Source of the DNA: Sphingobacterium chungjuense
Lineage (GTDB): Bacteria; Bacteroidota; Bacteroidia; Sphingobacteriales; Sphingobacteriaceae
Assembly: GCF_011316935.1 (NCBI RefSeq)
Contig: NZ_WLYS01000004.1
Location: 310,001 to 374,000 of the forward strand
Reading direction: 5' to 3'
DNA: 64,000 bases
Under the pieces are notes generated by a model that saw nothing but the letters and a program-made list of their open reading frames with translations, was not told where the DNA came from and made no database searches. Made by a program: the position numbers and the translations under genes. Of this stretch, positions 53,483 through 63,482 are shown piece by piece (the first letter of the stretch is position 1; each line of letters opens with the position of its first letter).

Positions 53483-55822
53483 TTAGGCTTTTTTATTGGG
53501 CTTCGCTCCCATTTTAAATTGCAGCTTACCACCATTCACGATGTCGGCATGTTTCAAGATATAGCCTTTCAACGGTTTGCCGTTTAGACGGACTTCTTGC
53601 ACATACACATTTTTATCGCTTTGATTGATAGCTTCTACTTCGAAAGTTTTTCCATTCTCCAGTCGAACAGATGCAGATTGCACTAATGGACTACCCAACC
53701 AGTAATCGGTAGAACCCGGCGCCACCGGATAGAATCCTAGACTAGAAAACAAATACCAAGCACTCATCTGCCCGCAATCGTCGTTGCCACCAAGACCATC
53801 CGCCCCGTTGTGGTATTGATCTTTCAAGATCTTACGAATCCACTCTTGAGATTTCCAACCTTCGCCAACCAATTGATATAGGTAAACAACGTGATGTGCC
53901 GGCTCATTTCCATGCACGTAATTCCCGATAATACCTTCACGTGTGATATCCTCTGTATGTTCGAAGAATTTGTCGGGAAGGTGCATCGTGAACAAGGAAT
54001 CTAAGTAAGTGGACAGTTTCTTCTGACCACCGATCAACTCCATTAATCCTGCTGGATTATGTGGCACATACAGGCTGTAGTTCCATGTATTGCCCTCTAT
54101 AAAACCCTGTCCGTGTGTTTCCAACACATCAAATTGTTCACGGAATTTGCCTTGCGCATCTTTCGGACGCATAAAGCCGATCGATGGATCAAACATATTG
54201 CGCCAGTTTTCAGCCCGTTTAGCAAACGTCTGGTAATCAGCCTCTCTGTTCAAATGCTTTGCCAGTTGCGCTATGCACCAATCATCGTAAGCATATTCCA
54301 AGGTATTGGATACCGAAGTACCATTTTTCTCATCAGGAATATAACCCAAATCAATGTATTCACCAATGCCTTCATAGCGGCGGTAATTTGCTGTCGCAAT
54401 ACAGGCATCCAATGCCTTATTCGCATCGCCTTTGTACACGCCTTTGAGAATAGCATCTGCAATGACAGAAACACTGTGATAGCCACTCATACACCAGTTA
54501 TCATTGCCATAATGCGACCAGATCGGCAACATTTTCAGCGTACTTTGATCGTAGTGCGCCATCATCGAAGCCACCATATCCGCGTTGCGTGAAGGGTTGA
54601 CTAAGTTCATATACGGGTGAAAGGCACGGAAAGTATCCCACAAAGAGAAAGAAGAATAGTTTACAAAACCATCTGCTTGGTGCACCTGATGATCCAAGCC
54701 ACGGTATTGTCCATTTACATCCATATATTCCGTTGGCATCAGCGCAGCGTGGTACATGGCGGTATAGAAATTAACATAATCAGCCTTAGTAGGCAACTTC
54801 GCATGAATACGGCCTAGTTCTTTCTCCCACAGATCCTGTCCTTCGCGTTTAGTACGTTCAAAGTCCCAATGTGGCACTTCTGCTTCCATATTCGCCAAGG
54901 CGTTGTCCATACTTACGGGCGAGATCGCCAGCTTCACCTGAATTTCTTCGTTAGCCGCTACATCAAAGTCGAAGTGCATACGGATCTTCGTGCCAGCGAT
55001 GTCTGGAAAATTGTCCGTTTGATCAAATTTGCGCCAGAAACCTTTGTACACTTGCTGTTTTTCGAAATCCTTCGTGCCATAATTTTTAAATGGCTTGGAG
55101 AACTTCATTGCAAAATGCACCACGCGCGTTCTTGCCCAACCATGCGTTTGGCGATATCCTACGATGGTATAGTCATCTAGCACACGTGCTACCGTCCACA
55201 CATTTTTATCATCGTAATTATAGATACCGTGCATCAAGTCGAACACGATATGACTCTCGCCTGCTTGACTAAAAGTATATTTATGATGACCAACGCGTGA
55301 ACTTGTCGTAAGCTCTGCAGTAATGTTGTGTGCATCTAATTTTACTTTGTAATAATTTGCTGCAGCTGTTTCATTGTCATGGCTGAATGCCGAACGGTAA
55401 CCGCTTCCCGGTTTATCTGCCGTACCAGGGTTTAGTTTCAATGCACCGCTGGTTGGCATCAATAAGAAATCACCTAAATCCGAATGACCTGTACCACTGA
55501 AATGTGTATGACTAAAGCCGACAATCGTAGGATCGCTATATTGATAGCCAGCACAGTATTTGTACACATCGCCGTTGTACTTGCCGTTCATGGCGTAAGG
55601 AATCGTATCGGTATCCGGACTGAGCTGCACCGATCCAAATGGCACAGTTGGCCCAGGATACGTATGTCCCATTTTGGCCGTGCCGATCATCGGATCTACA
55701 TAATCTACGAGTCTTTTCTCTTGCGCTTGCGAAGCAACAGCAAGGTGTAGCAAACTCACTACACCAAAAGTGCGCAGGCATTCCTGCCAGCGCACTTTAT
55801 AAGCTAAACCTAAGTTTATCAT
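53483..55822 (-). CDS. GH92 family alpha-mannosidase, copy 1
   Basis: 779 residues with an N-terminal hydrophobic segment (about 15-33). GH92 layout: N-terminal beta domain (YVDPMIGTAKMGHTYPGPTVPFGSVQLSPDT) and an (alpha/alpha)6 catalytic domain with FSLWDTFRAFHPYMNLV. The conserved EGNTWNYSLYVPHN and GLGGNDDCGQMSAWYLFSSLGFYPVAPG carry the expected acid and base residues. GH92 are calcium-dependent exo-mannosidases working on N-glycan type substrates. Its ATG overlaps the stop of the upstream GH92 gene by one base, so the two are translationally coupled. Confidence 0.94.
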   Translation of the reverse strand: MINLGLAYKVRWQECLRTFGVVSLLHLAVASQAQEKRLVDYVDPMIGTAKMGHTYPGPTVPFGSVQLSPDTDTIPYAMNGKYNGDVYKYCAGYQYSDPTIVGFSHTHFSGTGHSDLGDFLLMPTSGALKLNPGTADKPGSGYRSAFSHDNETAAANYYKVKLDAHNITAELTTSSRVGHHKYTFSQAGESHIVFDLMHGIYNYDDKNVWTVARVLDDYTIVGYRQTHGWARTRVVHFAMKFSKPFKNYGTKDFEKQQVYKGFWRKFDQTDNFPDIAGTKIRMHFDFDVAANEEIQVKLAISPVSMDNALANMEAEVPHWDFERTKREGQDLWEKELGRIHAKLPTKADYVNFYTAMYHAALMPTEYMDVNGQYRGLDHQVHQADGFVNYSSFSLWDTFRAFHPYMNLVNPSRNADMVASMMAHYDQSTLKMLPIWSHYGNDNWCMSGYHSVSVIADAILKGVYKGDANKALDACIATANYRRYEGIGEYIDLGYIPDEKNGTSVSNTLEYAYDDWCIAQLAKHLNREADYQTFAKRAENWRNMFDPSIGFMRPKDAQGKFREQFDVLETHGQGFIEGNTWNYSLYVPHNPAGLMELIGGQKKLSTYLDSLFTMHLPDKFFEHTEDITREGIIGNYVHGNEPAHHVVYLYQLVGEGWKSQEWIRKILKDQYHNGADGLGGNDDCGQMSAWYLFSSLGFYPVAPGSTDYWLGSPLVQSASVRLENGKTFEVEAINQSDKNVYVQEVRLNGKPLKGYILKHADIVNGGKLQFKMGAKPNKKA

Positions 55823-58134
55823 TATTTATATTTTCCTTCCATTTCTAAACTCAACGAATACGGGAAGTCTTTTGCAGACGTTCCGCGTTGCGTATTAGGC
55901 TTCGCTCCCATCGAGAAGTCGATTTTCGTACCTTTTTGCAATTGCTCATGCGTAATAAAATTCTTCGCATGCGCTTTGCCATCTACATTCAACTGCTGTA
56001 CATAGCGATTCTCTGCGCTATTGTTCCCAGCTTGGATTGATACAGTTTTGCCGTTGGCCAAGGTAATTTCTGCTTTATCAAACAAGGGTGAGCCTAAGAT
56101 ATATTCATTCGTAGCCGGACAAACAGGATAGAATCCTAATGCCGAGAACACGTACCAAGCCGAAGTCTGTCCGTTGTCCTCATCACCGCAATATCCATCA
56201 GGATACGGCGTGTACATCCGATCCATCGTTTCACGTGCCCAGTATTGTGTTTTCCAAGGCTCACCTGCATAGTTGTACAGGTAAATCATGTGCTGGATTG
56301 GCTGATTACCGTGCGCATATTGGCCCATATTGGCTACTTGCATTTCGCGAATCTCGTGAATCACGCCGCCATAATAACTTTCATCAAAAACTGGAGGTAA
56401 AGAGAATACCGAATCTAATTTGGTGGTGAACGATTTATGGCCACCCATCAAACGCGCCAAACCTTCTACATCGTGGAATACCGACCACGTGTAGTGCCAG
56501 CTATTTCCTTCGGTGAATGCATCCCCCCAAGTGAACGGGTTGAATGGCGACTGGAATGATCCATCTTTATTTTTACCGCGCATCAATCCAGTTGCTGGAT
56601 CAAATAGATGCTTGTAGTTCAGACTACGTGAGCGGTACAATTCGATTTCTTTCTTCGGTTTTTTCAATGCTTTTGCCAATTGATAAATGGCAAAGTCATC
56701 GTAAGCGTACTCCAAGGTTCTAGCCGCATTCTCGTTGATGCCTACATCGTAAGGCACATAACCAAGGTCTAGATAATATGGCGCGCCTGCACGGCCTACT
56801 GCCGTCATTGGCCCTTCATTATTTGCACCATTTAGCAACGCTTCGTACAAGGTTTCGATATCATAACCGCGCAACCCTTTGATGTGCGCATCTGACACCA
56901 CAGAAGCCGAGTTGTTACCCACCATGATGTTGGCATAACCCGGACTGCTCCACTCCGGCAACCAACCGCCTTCTTTGTAGGCATTGGCCAATCCTTCTTG
57001 CATCTCCACATTGATCTCTGGATACACCAAATTCAAGAATGGATATAGCGCGCGGAACGTATCCCAAAAACCTGTACCGCCAAACATACGACCTGGTAAA
57101 ATCTTGCCATTGTATGGACTCCAGTGTACCGGCTCGTTGTTTGCATCGATTTCATACAGTTTGTTTGGAAACAACACCGTTCTGTACAGACAAGAGTAAA
57201 ATGTTTTCAATTGATCTTGTGTTCCACCGCCTACTTTTACGCGGTTCAATGTTTGGTGCCAAGCTTCTTTAGCTTCGTCATGCACGTTCGCAAACGATTT
57301 AGCACCGACTTCGCGAGAAAGATTTAGTTCTGCTTGTTCGTAGCTAATGAAAGAAGATGCTACACGCATATTGACTTGCTCGCCACGTTTGGTTTTGAAA
57401 CCTACGATGGCACCGGTATGGTTTCCAGCAGCTGCTTGTTCACTCGATGCTTGATACACGCTATCTTTCCAGATTTTGGTAAAGGTCACGTCTTTGTCGA
57501 AATAGATGACAAAGTAGTTTTTAAAGTTCTCGTACTTACCACGGCTGTAGCGGCTAGAGTAGCCAATTATTTTATTCTCCGCAGGAATGAATTTCACTTC
57601 AGATCCTCTGTCAAATGCATCGATAGCCACAAACGAGCTATCACTTTCTGGAAACGTAAAGCGAAATACCGCAGCACGCTCCGTTGGCGTGATCTCTGTC
57701 GTCACATCGGCATCGGCCAAGTACACACTATAGTAGTATGGCTTAGCTGTTTCTGATTTATGTGAAAACCAGCTAGCGCGTTTGTCTTGATCGATCTCGG
57801 GTTTTCTACTACCCGGCATAATGGAGAACTGACCGTAATCATTCATCCAAGGAGAAGGTTGATGTGTTTGTTTGAAACCGCGAAGCTTGTCCGACGCATA
57901 CGTATACATCCAGCCATCGCCCATTTTTCCAGTTTGCGGACTCCAGAAATTCATCCCCCATGGCACAGCAATAGCAGGATAGGTATTTCCGTTAGACATA
58001 GATGGTTTTGAGTCAGTTCCCATCAGGGTATTTACCCATTCTTCAGGTCTTTCTACTTGATCAATTTGTTGGGCAGAAAGTGCCCCTATCGAAAATAAAA
58101 AGGATAGGGAATAAATTAAGTAACGTAGGTTCAT
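55822..58134 (-). CDS. GH92 family alpha-mannosidase, copy 2
   Basis: 770 residues with a signal peptide (about 1-21, SIGALSAQQ). Divergent from copy 1: EEWVNTLMGTDSKPSMSNGNTYPAIAVPWGMNFWSPQTG, GGTGFWDTFRALYPFLNLVYPE, EGNSWHYTWSVFHDVEGLARLMGG and CGDEDNGQTSAWYVFSALGFYPVCP. The two enzymes probably cut different mannose linkages of one glycan. Second gene of the operon, 25 bp after the peptidase gene. Confidence 0.94.
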   Translation of the reverse strand: MNLRYLIYSLSFLFSIGALSAQQIDQVERPEEWVNTLMGTDSKPSMSNGNTYPAIAVPWGMNFWSPQTGKMGDGWMYTYASDKLRGFKQTHQPSPWMNDYGQFSIMPGSRKPEIDQDKRASWFSHKSETAKPYYYSVYLADADVTTEITPTERAAVFRFTFPESDSSFVAIDAFDRGSEVKFIPAENKIIGYSSRYSRGKYENFKNYFVIYFDKDVTFTKIWKDSVYQASSEQAAAGNHTGAIVGFKTKRGEQVNMRVASSFISYEQAELNLSREVGAKSFANVHDEAKEAWHQTLNRVKVGGGTQDQLKTFYSCLYRTVLFPNKLYEIDANNEPVHWSPYNGKILPGRMFGGTGFWDTFRALYPFLNLVYPEINVEMQEGLANAYKEGGWLPEWSSPGYANIMVGNNSASVVSDAHIKGLRGYDIETLYEALLNGANNEGPMTAVGRAGAPYYLDLGYVPYDVGINENAARTLEYAYDDFAIYQLAKALKKPKKEIELYRSRSLNYKHLFDPATGLMRGKNKDGSFQSPFNPFTWGDAFTEGNSWHYTWSVFHDVEGLARLMGGHKSFTTKLDSVFSLPPVFDESYYGGVIHEIREMQVANMGQYAHGNQPIQHMIYLYNYAGEPWKTQYWARETMDRMYTPYPDGYCGDEDNGQTSAWYVFSALGFYPVCPATNEYILGSPLFDKAEITLANGKTVSIQAGNNSAENRYVQQLNVDGKAHAKNFITHEQLQKGTKIDFSMGAKPNTQRGTSAKDFPYSLSLEMEGKYK

Positions 58135-58159
58135 AATTCGAATATACTAAAAAAATGTT

Positions 58160-58858
58160 CTATGCTTTGTTGGCTGCTACGTACGCATCCCAAAGCGCAT
58201 CCAGTTCCATTCCGGTTAAGTTAACCCAGATTTCTGGTGTATAAGTTTTTTCGCGCATGGCAGCATCTAATTGCTTTACAGCGCCTTTCTTTTTATTATT
58301 TTCTATCCAATCCAAGAAGCGAGCAGATATGCGATAGCTTTTGGTATAGTGATGGTCTTCCTTCAATTCAGGCAAAGACCAATTGCCAGCTTTATTATTT
58401 ATACCGTATTTGTATCGTACGTAATCGGCAATACCTTCCACTAACCATCCTGGTCCGCTGCGCGGTGGATAGGCTTGTACGATATGCATTACCTCGTGCG
58501 TCACGACGTCGATATCTTCTGGCATTTTTTCCATCCAAGCTTGTGCAATAACGATTTTACCATTATGAGCATAAGCCACGCCGTCGTAAGCCGTATCAAT
58601 GGTGATAGTCACTTCTTTCAACGAATTTTTATTAAAGTCTTTTACCAGCTTAGGGTAGTTGGTAAAGAATACATTTTGAAGGCGTTTTTGCTGTACGGCA
58701 TCAAAATCTGGATTTTGCGCATGAAAATGCAACGTATAACCCTTTTTTGTGATCGTTTGCGGTTGTTGCGCAAATAGTGCCATAGGCAAAAATAGCGCAA
58801 GCAGCATTCCAAGGTTTAGGGTGCGCTGCGCAGATTGGCGAGTGAAATAATTTAACAT
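58160..58858 (-). CDS. Secreted basic-secretory-protein (BSP) family metallopeptidase-like protein
   Basis: 232 residues with a signal peptide (about 1-31, PMALFAQQ). The zinc motif H121-EVMH-125 lies in DVVTHEVMHIVQAYP, and WLVEGIADYVRYKYGI holds the expected third ligand region, as in plant BSP proteins (PF04450). Its position as first gene before two GH92 enzymes suggests coordinated attack on glycoproteins: peptide cleavage plus mannose removal. Confidence 0.85.
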   Translation of the reverse strand: MLNYFTRQSAQRTLNLGMLLALFLPMALFAQQPQTITKKGYTLHFHAQNPDFDAVQQKRLQNVFFTNYPKLVKDFNKNSLKEVTITIDTAYDGVAYAHNGKIVIAQAWMEKMPEDIDVVTHEVMHIVQAYPPRSGPGWLVEGIADYVRYKYGINNKAGNWSLPELKEDHHYTKSYRISARFLDWIENNKKKGAVKQLDAAMREKTYTPEIWVNLTGMELDALWDAYVAANKA

Positions 58859-59061
58859 GGGTGTAGATGTAGGTGTCTAATAAGACATCGTTCTTTGCGA
58901 TATCTGAAAATAAAAGTAATTCGAATTACGGTATTTCGCTGTTAACAAAACCCCAACAAATTGTTAACAAAAACTAAAGACACCAACAGTAGCCATTGAT
59001 TTTGTGTATATTCAGCCTGCTTTAGGACATAACTTTCTGCCAATAATTGCGTGACGCGAAC

Positions 59062-60492
59062 ATGAAACTCACCTCCATATCTCTGGTTTATAAGATCGCA
59101 GCTGTATTCAGTTTTATTACATTGATCAGCCTGCTCGTTTACCTGACCTATAATACCTTTATCCTGAATGACCAGCAGTACCAGAATACGGAAAAACTGT
59201 TGATTAAGGAGTTTTATTTTAATGCGATCCGCAATGATAAATTGTACCCAGGCGGGCAGAAGGTTTTCGATGCAAACATTAATCCGAAACTAGCACTGCT
59301 AGATAGTTTGGATAAGCATGATAAGCGAGCCCTTGCAGATACCGTCAGCACACTTTTACAAAATCTAGATCAAGAACTCAAAGCCAACAATACGATGGAT
59401 AGTGTGTTTGAGCAGATCAAGACGAATTTTCAGCTAGGAGACGATTGGGAATATGCCCTTTTGTTAAATCGTGTACGCGTTAATCTGACAGATGATCGCA
59501 AAGTGGATATCTATAGTCCGCCTACTATCAAAGCCGGTGATCAACATACCATTCCGGGTATGCACGGACTGCGGATGGGTGGGCAATTAGAAAAACTTCG
59601 CAAACAAAATTTGGTAACTGAACTCAATGTAAGTAGCACAGAAAACTATAGTTATCAGGTATCGTTTGCACTTTTTGCCGACCGCAAGCATCGTACTATA
59701 GCCTTACTTAAGCTGATCGCACCAGTATTTCTACTCGGCATATTTGCCATTGTGACTATCATCATTATCTATCTGGCGACATATCGAAATTGGATTAGGC
59801 AAAAAAGATTGGCAGACATGAAGTCGGACTTTGTCAACAGCATTACGCACGAGTTCAACACGCCTATTGCGACCATACAAGTCGCTAATAAAACACTGAA
59901 ATCGCAGCAACTCGTAAAAGAAAACAAGCCACTCGAAGCATTGACCGATGTGATCCAACGTCAATCAAGTCGTTTGCAACGCCTATTTGCTCAGGTATTG
60001 GACATCACTTCGATGAGTGGTTATGCTTTACAAAAAGAACCGAGCAACATCTCAAACCTTCTCCAAGAGATGGTGGACGATTACCGCCTGAAAACGAGTG
60101 AAAGTAATGTGGAGATTGTTTTTGTTGATCTAGCCGATCAGCCAGCTAACGTCCGTATGAATCCATTCTTCTTTACAACCATGATTTCTAATCTGATGGA
60201 GAATGCCGTGAAACATAATCACAAATCAGAGAAATCGATCAAAGTAGAGCTTAGCGAGAATGGACATAACTGGCGCATACGTCTATCAGATAACGGCGAA
60301 GGCATTGCTGATAAGGAAATTAAGCTTGTGTTTCAAAAATTTTACCGATCCGCTTCCAATATGCAAAGTAGCCTCGGACTTGGCTTGTATTATGTAAGAC
60401 AATGTGTTATCGCACATGGCTGGAGCATTGAGGTGGAGAGCATCGTAGAACTAGGCAGTACATTTATCATCGATATCCCCAAAAATTCGTAA
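59062..60492 (+). CDS. Membrane sensor histidine kinase (HisKA type)
   Basis: 476 residues from ATG 59062; an in-frame TTG at 59047 adds five unlikely residues. Two membrane helices (about 11-31 and 220-243) enclose a periplasmic sensor region of about 190 residues. The dimerisation His lies in SITHEFNTPIATIQ; the ATPase domain shows NLMENAVKHNH, DNGEGIAD and LGLGLYYVRQ. Followed 9 bp later by its response regulator. The signal is unknown. Confidence 0.94.
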   Translation: MKLTSISLVYKIAAVFSFITLISLLVYLTYNTFILNDQQYQNTEKLLIKEFYFNAIRNDKLYPGGQKVFDANINPKLALLDSLDKHDKRALADTVSTLLQNLDQELKANNTMDSVFEQIKTNFQLGDDWEYALLLNRVRVNLTDDRKVDIYSPPTIKAGDQHTIPGMHGLRMGGQLEKLRKQNLVTELNVSSTENYSYQVSFALFADRKHRTIALLKLIAPVFLLGIFAIVTIIIIYLATYRNWIRQKRLADMKSDFVNSITHEFNTPIATIQVANKTLKSQQLVKENKPLEALTDVIQRQSSRLQRLFAQVLDITSMSGYALQKEPSNISNLLQEMVDDYRLKTSESNVEIVFVDLADQPANVRMNPFFFTTMISNLMENAVKHNHKSEKSIKVELSENGHNWRIRLSDNGEGIADKEIKLVFQKFYRSASNMQSSLGLGLYYVRQCVIAHGWSIEVESIVELGSTFIIDIPKNS

Positions 60493-60501
60493 TATAGGGG
60501 C

Positions 60502-61203
60502 ATGAAAACACGCATTTTGTATGTGGAGGATGAATCAGATCTGGGAAATGTCACCAAACAATACTTAGAGATGATGGGATTCGACGTGTATTGGGCACTC
60601 GACGGCACTTCCGCATTAAAGGCGTATGGACAAGAGCAGTACGATATCAGTATTATCGATATACAATTGCCCGATACTGATGGATTCGCATTAGCGAAGC
60701 AAATCGGACAAATCAATGAGCAAGCGCAATTTCTATTTCTGACGGCTCGAAATATGAAAGAAGATAAGATTCAAGGACTTCAATTAGGTGCTTTTGATTA
60801 CGTTACCAAACCGTTTGATGTAGATGAGCTGGTGCTACGCATTCGCAATTTTGTAAATAGACAAATGCGCTTTGCCAATTCATCGCGCGAGCACGCTAAA
60901 AACGAAATTTTCATCGATGACGTAAAATTGGACTTAAAATTGCTGTCATTATCTATAGGAGAAAGTTTCACGACAACACTAACCCTAAGAGAGCTAGAAT
61001 TGCTTACGTTTTTGTACAAACAACGTAACCAAATAGTAAAGCGAGAGGAGATTCTGCTACACATCTGGGGCGACAATGATTACTTTCTAGGTCGCAGTTT
61101 AGATGTCTTTATATCAAGATTGAGGAAAGTGTTGTCCAGATCCAACAGTGTCAAGATAGATAACGTATATGGTGTGGGATTTAAACTAGTTTCTCCTAGA
61201 TAA
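60502..61203 (+). CDS. OmpR-family response regulator
   Basis: 233 residues. Receiver with E9-D10, phospho-acceptor D53 (IIDIQLPDTDG), T81-type switch (FLTAR) and TKPF lysine. The C-terminal winged helix reads TLRELELLTFLYKQRNQIVKREEILLHIWGDNDYFLGRSLDVFISRLRKVL. Cognate partner of the kinase upstream. Confidence 0.95.
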   Translation: MKTRILYVEDESDLGNVTKQYLEMMGFDVYWALDGTSALKAYGQEQYDISIIDIQLPDTDGFALAKQIGQINEQAQFLFLTARNMKEDKIQGLQLGAFDYVTKPFDVDELVLRIRNFVNRQMRFANSSREHAKNEIFIDDVKLDLKLLSLSIGESFTTTLTLRELELLTFLYKQRNQIVKREEILLHIWGDNDYFLGRSLDVFISRLRKVLSRSNSVKIDNVYGVGFKLVSPR

Positions 61204-61213
61204 TCTAAAAACG

Positions 61214-62065
61214 ATGCGACGTATGACCAACAACGAATTCACCGCCTTAGTATCCTTGTTGGACGACCCCGATTATGCTATTTTCCAGCAGATTGAGCAC
61301 AAACTGATTACCTGCGGACCCGACGTAATACCCGTACTAGAACAAACTTGGGAAGAGTCTTTTGATCCGCTCGCGCAATCACGCATTGAAAACATTATCC
61401 ACAAAATTCAATTTGACGAAGTCAAAAATGAACTACAAATTTGGCAGCTAAACAATGCAGATGATTTGTTAGATGGGTTAATGATTATCAATCGGTATCA
61501 GTACCCCAACATGAATGAAGATCAGGTTTATTACCAATTAGCAGAGCTACGTAGCGCTGCTTGGATGGGCATGATGTACGACATGAGTGCGGTAGAAAAA
61601 GTGCGATTATTAAATAACGTGATTTTCCGTGAATTTGGCCTATCTGGAAATACAAGCAATTACCACGATCCGCAAAACTCGTTTATCAATCAAGTGTTAG
61701 AAACAAAGAAAGGTAATCCCATTTCACTGGCATGCATCTATGCTTTGGTAGCACAGAAATTAGATTTACCCATTTACGGGGTCAACTTACCTAAACATTT
61801 TGTATTGGCTTATATGGATGAATCCGAGCCAAGCAAGGCACTCTTCTACATTAATGTATTCAATCGTGGGCAGATCATGCAAGAAGAAGATATTCAGGCT
61901 TTCCTCAGACAGCTCAATCTTCCAATATCGCCAGAATATACGCACCCTTGCGACAATCCAGCCATCATCAAGCGCGTACTGCGCAATCTAATTTCGGCCT
62001 ACGAACACGTGGATAACATGACCAAAAGAAATGATATTGCGCTTCTATTAGAACTTATTCAATAA
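61214..62065 (+). CDS. SirB1-type transglutaminase-like protein
   Basis: 283 residues; ATG 61223 is an alternative start. An N-terminal helical repeat region (about 1-90, VIPVLEQTWEESFDPLAQSRIENIIHKIQ) resembles HEAT-like repeats. The SirB1 transglutaminase-like fold follows, with the signature KGNPISLACIYALVAQKLDLPIYGVNLPKHFVLAY. The catalytic Cys of true transglutaminases matches C in SLACIY and His in KHFVL, but enzymatic activity of the family is unproven. Lies 10 bp after the response regulator and is probably co-transcribed. Confidence 0.85.
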   Translation: MRRMTNNEFTALVSLLDDPDYAIFQQIEHKLITCGPDVIPVLEQTWEESFDPLAQSRIENIIHKIQFDEVKNELQIWQLNNADDLLDGLMIINRYQYPNMNEDQVYYQLAELRSAAWMGMMYDMSAVEKVRLLNNVIFREFGLSGNTSNYHDPQNSFINQVLETKKGNPISLACIYALVAQKLDLPIYGVNLPKHFVLAYMDESEPSKALFYINVFNRGQIMQEEDIQAFLRQLNLPISPEYTHPCDNPAIIKRVLRNLISAYEHVDNMTKRNDIALLLELIQ

Positions 62066-62095
62066 TAGTACTTCAAACAAATTATACGCTTCGTG

Positions 62096-63331
62096 TTAAC
62101 GACGTATTCTAGCGGAAGCTCCAGTACCATTAGCTGTAGAATCTGCGGGAATCGTTCCGCGTGCATCAAGCGACACACCGACAGGTGTACGATTTGCGAT
62201 CTGTAATACATCATCAGGTTGCACATTTCCTTCATCGGTAATTAAAAAACGTAGAACGGATCCACTTGTTCCCGAATTTGAATCGGCTACATATAGATAC
62301 TGTGCGCCATCTCTTGTATCAATAGCTACACTTACCGGGTTTGTTAATAGTGTTTGAACACCAGTAATAACACGACTCGGTGCAATTTGAGTATTTGCTG
62401 AATGAGTAGAGAAGTTTTCGAAAAATAAAATACGACCTTGACCAGCCACGAGAGTCCCAGTAAGATCTACAGCTTCTGTAGCCACCATTAAGTCCAACTG
62501 CGGTGAATACGTCATACTATTTAAACTGCGGGAAGATGGAATATTTAAAGTAAAATCAGGAGTAATGTTAGGTAAAGAATCCAACGGATTACTCATTAAA
62601 CGATTGGGAAGTTCTTCGTAAACTAGAATCTCTCCCTGTGTCGATGCGGTGGATATATAAGTTTTGTTACGGCGATCATTTTCCTGTATACTGATATCGT
62701 GTATAAACACAGCACGAATTATTTTGTCCGGAAACGGAAGTCGGTAATTAGGGAGAGCCGGATTACTTCTAGATCTTGGGCGGCTGTATACAAATAGATC
62801 TGACTGAGTAGGTCCTGCATCAGTAACTAATCTCGACCCTTGTAAAGCAGGCGGTATTGTGGTCGCGGCAGCACGAGCGTTGGCAAGCAGCAACATGTCG
62901 GTACTAGGGTGATAAGCAATCCCACGGACTGCTGTAATCAGTTCGCTATTCACAGTTCCTTGCGCAGCAAGAGTTCCACGAACGGTATCAATATTCATGA
63001 CCTGCACAGAATTGTCAGTTCTGGCGATATTCTGCGCAGATTGAAAAAGCAATCTCGCTTCAGGACTATAAAATATAGCAGAGCCTCCGATAGCAAAAGT
63101 CCGATAATTTAAGTCATGTCGAGTAAAACTATTATCATCTGCCGGATCAACCACATATACATTTTGGATGACTTCCACATCGGAAAGACTAAACTGTGAT
63201 GTCGATATATACAACCTACTAATTGGACGAGTTGGACGGATAGGCTCGTCATCATCACGCAGACAACCTGTCAACGTACTTAATATTAATCCCAAAATCA
63301 TCAATCGACTCCAGCTCACCATGTTTACCAT
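62096..63331 (-). CDS. Lipoprotein with a possible beta-propeller fold
   Basis: 411 residues with a lipobox LTGC (Cys at about 23) after a hydrophobic segment; nearer ATG codons at residues 4 and 11 are possible starts. The mature part has repeated short strands such as VQVMNIDTVRGTL, MLLLANARAAAT, ILVYEELPNRLMS, ILFFENFSTHSAN and VAIDTRDGAQYLYVADSNSG. The last resembles NHL-type propeller blades. I do not recognise a specific family. Monocistronic, convergent to the two-component operon. Confidence 0.7.
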   Translation of the reverse strand: MVNMVSWSRLMILGLILSTLTGCLRDDDEPIRPTRPISRLYISTSQFSLSDVEVIQNVYVVDPADDNSFTRHDLNYRTFAIGGSAIFYSPEARLLFQSAQNIARTDNSVQVMNIDTVRGTLAAQGTVNSELITAVRGIAYHPSTDMLLLANARAAATTIPPALQGSRLVTDAGPTQSDLFVYSRPRSRSNPALPNYRLPFPDKIIRAVFIHDISIQENDRRNKTYISTASTQGEILVYEELPNRLMSNPLDSLPNITPDFTLNIPSSRSLNSMTYSPQLDLMVATEAVDLTGTLVAGQGRILFFENFSTHSANTQIAPSRVITGVQTLLTNPVSVAIDTRDGAQYLYVADSNSGTSGSVLRFLITDEGNVQPDDVLQIANRTPVGVSLDARGTIPADSTANGTGASARIRR

Positions 63332-63444
63332 AATATTTAAACTACTACAAATGTAAAAAATAAAGTATTACGAAATACATGCCATTACATTTCTTAACAC
63401 ATCTTCACCTGCACGTTGTTCGAGATACAAATGTTACTAAACCA

Positions 63445-63476
63445 TTGGAAATGAATACCACATTTATGTACATTTG
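63445..63476 (+). promoter_or_regulatory. Promoter of the trans-sulfuration gene, predicting a leaderless mRNA
   Basis: TTG at 63445-63447, 21 bp, then TACATTTG at 63469-63476, a perfect -7 box. The box ends 6 bp before the ATG at 63483, so transcription should begin at or beside the start codon. Confidence 0.6.
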
Positions 63477-63482
63477 CGAACT

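Noticed and set aside
63332..63482. Possible SAM riboswitch before the trans-sulfuration gene
   Set aside because: The promoter ends 6 bp before the ATG, leaving no leader to hold a riboswitch, and I see no stem set of a known SAM class.
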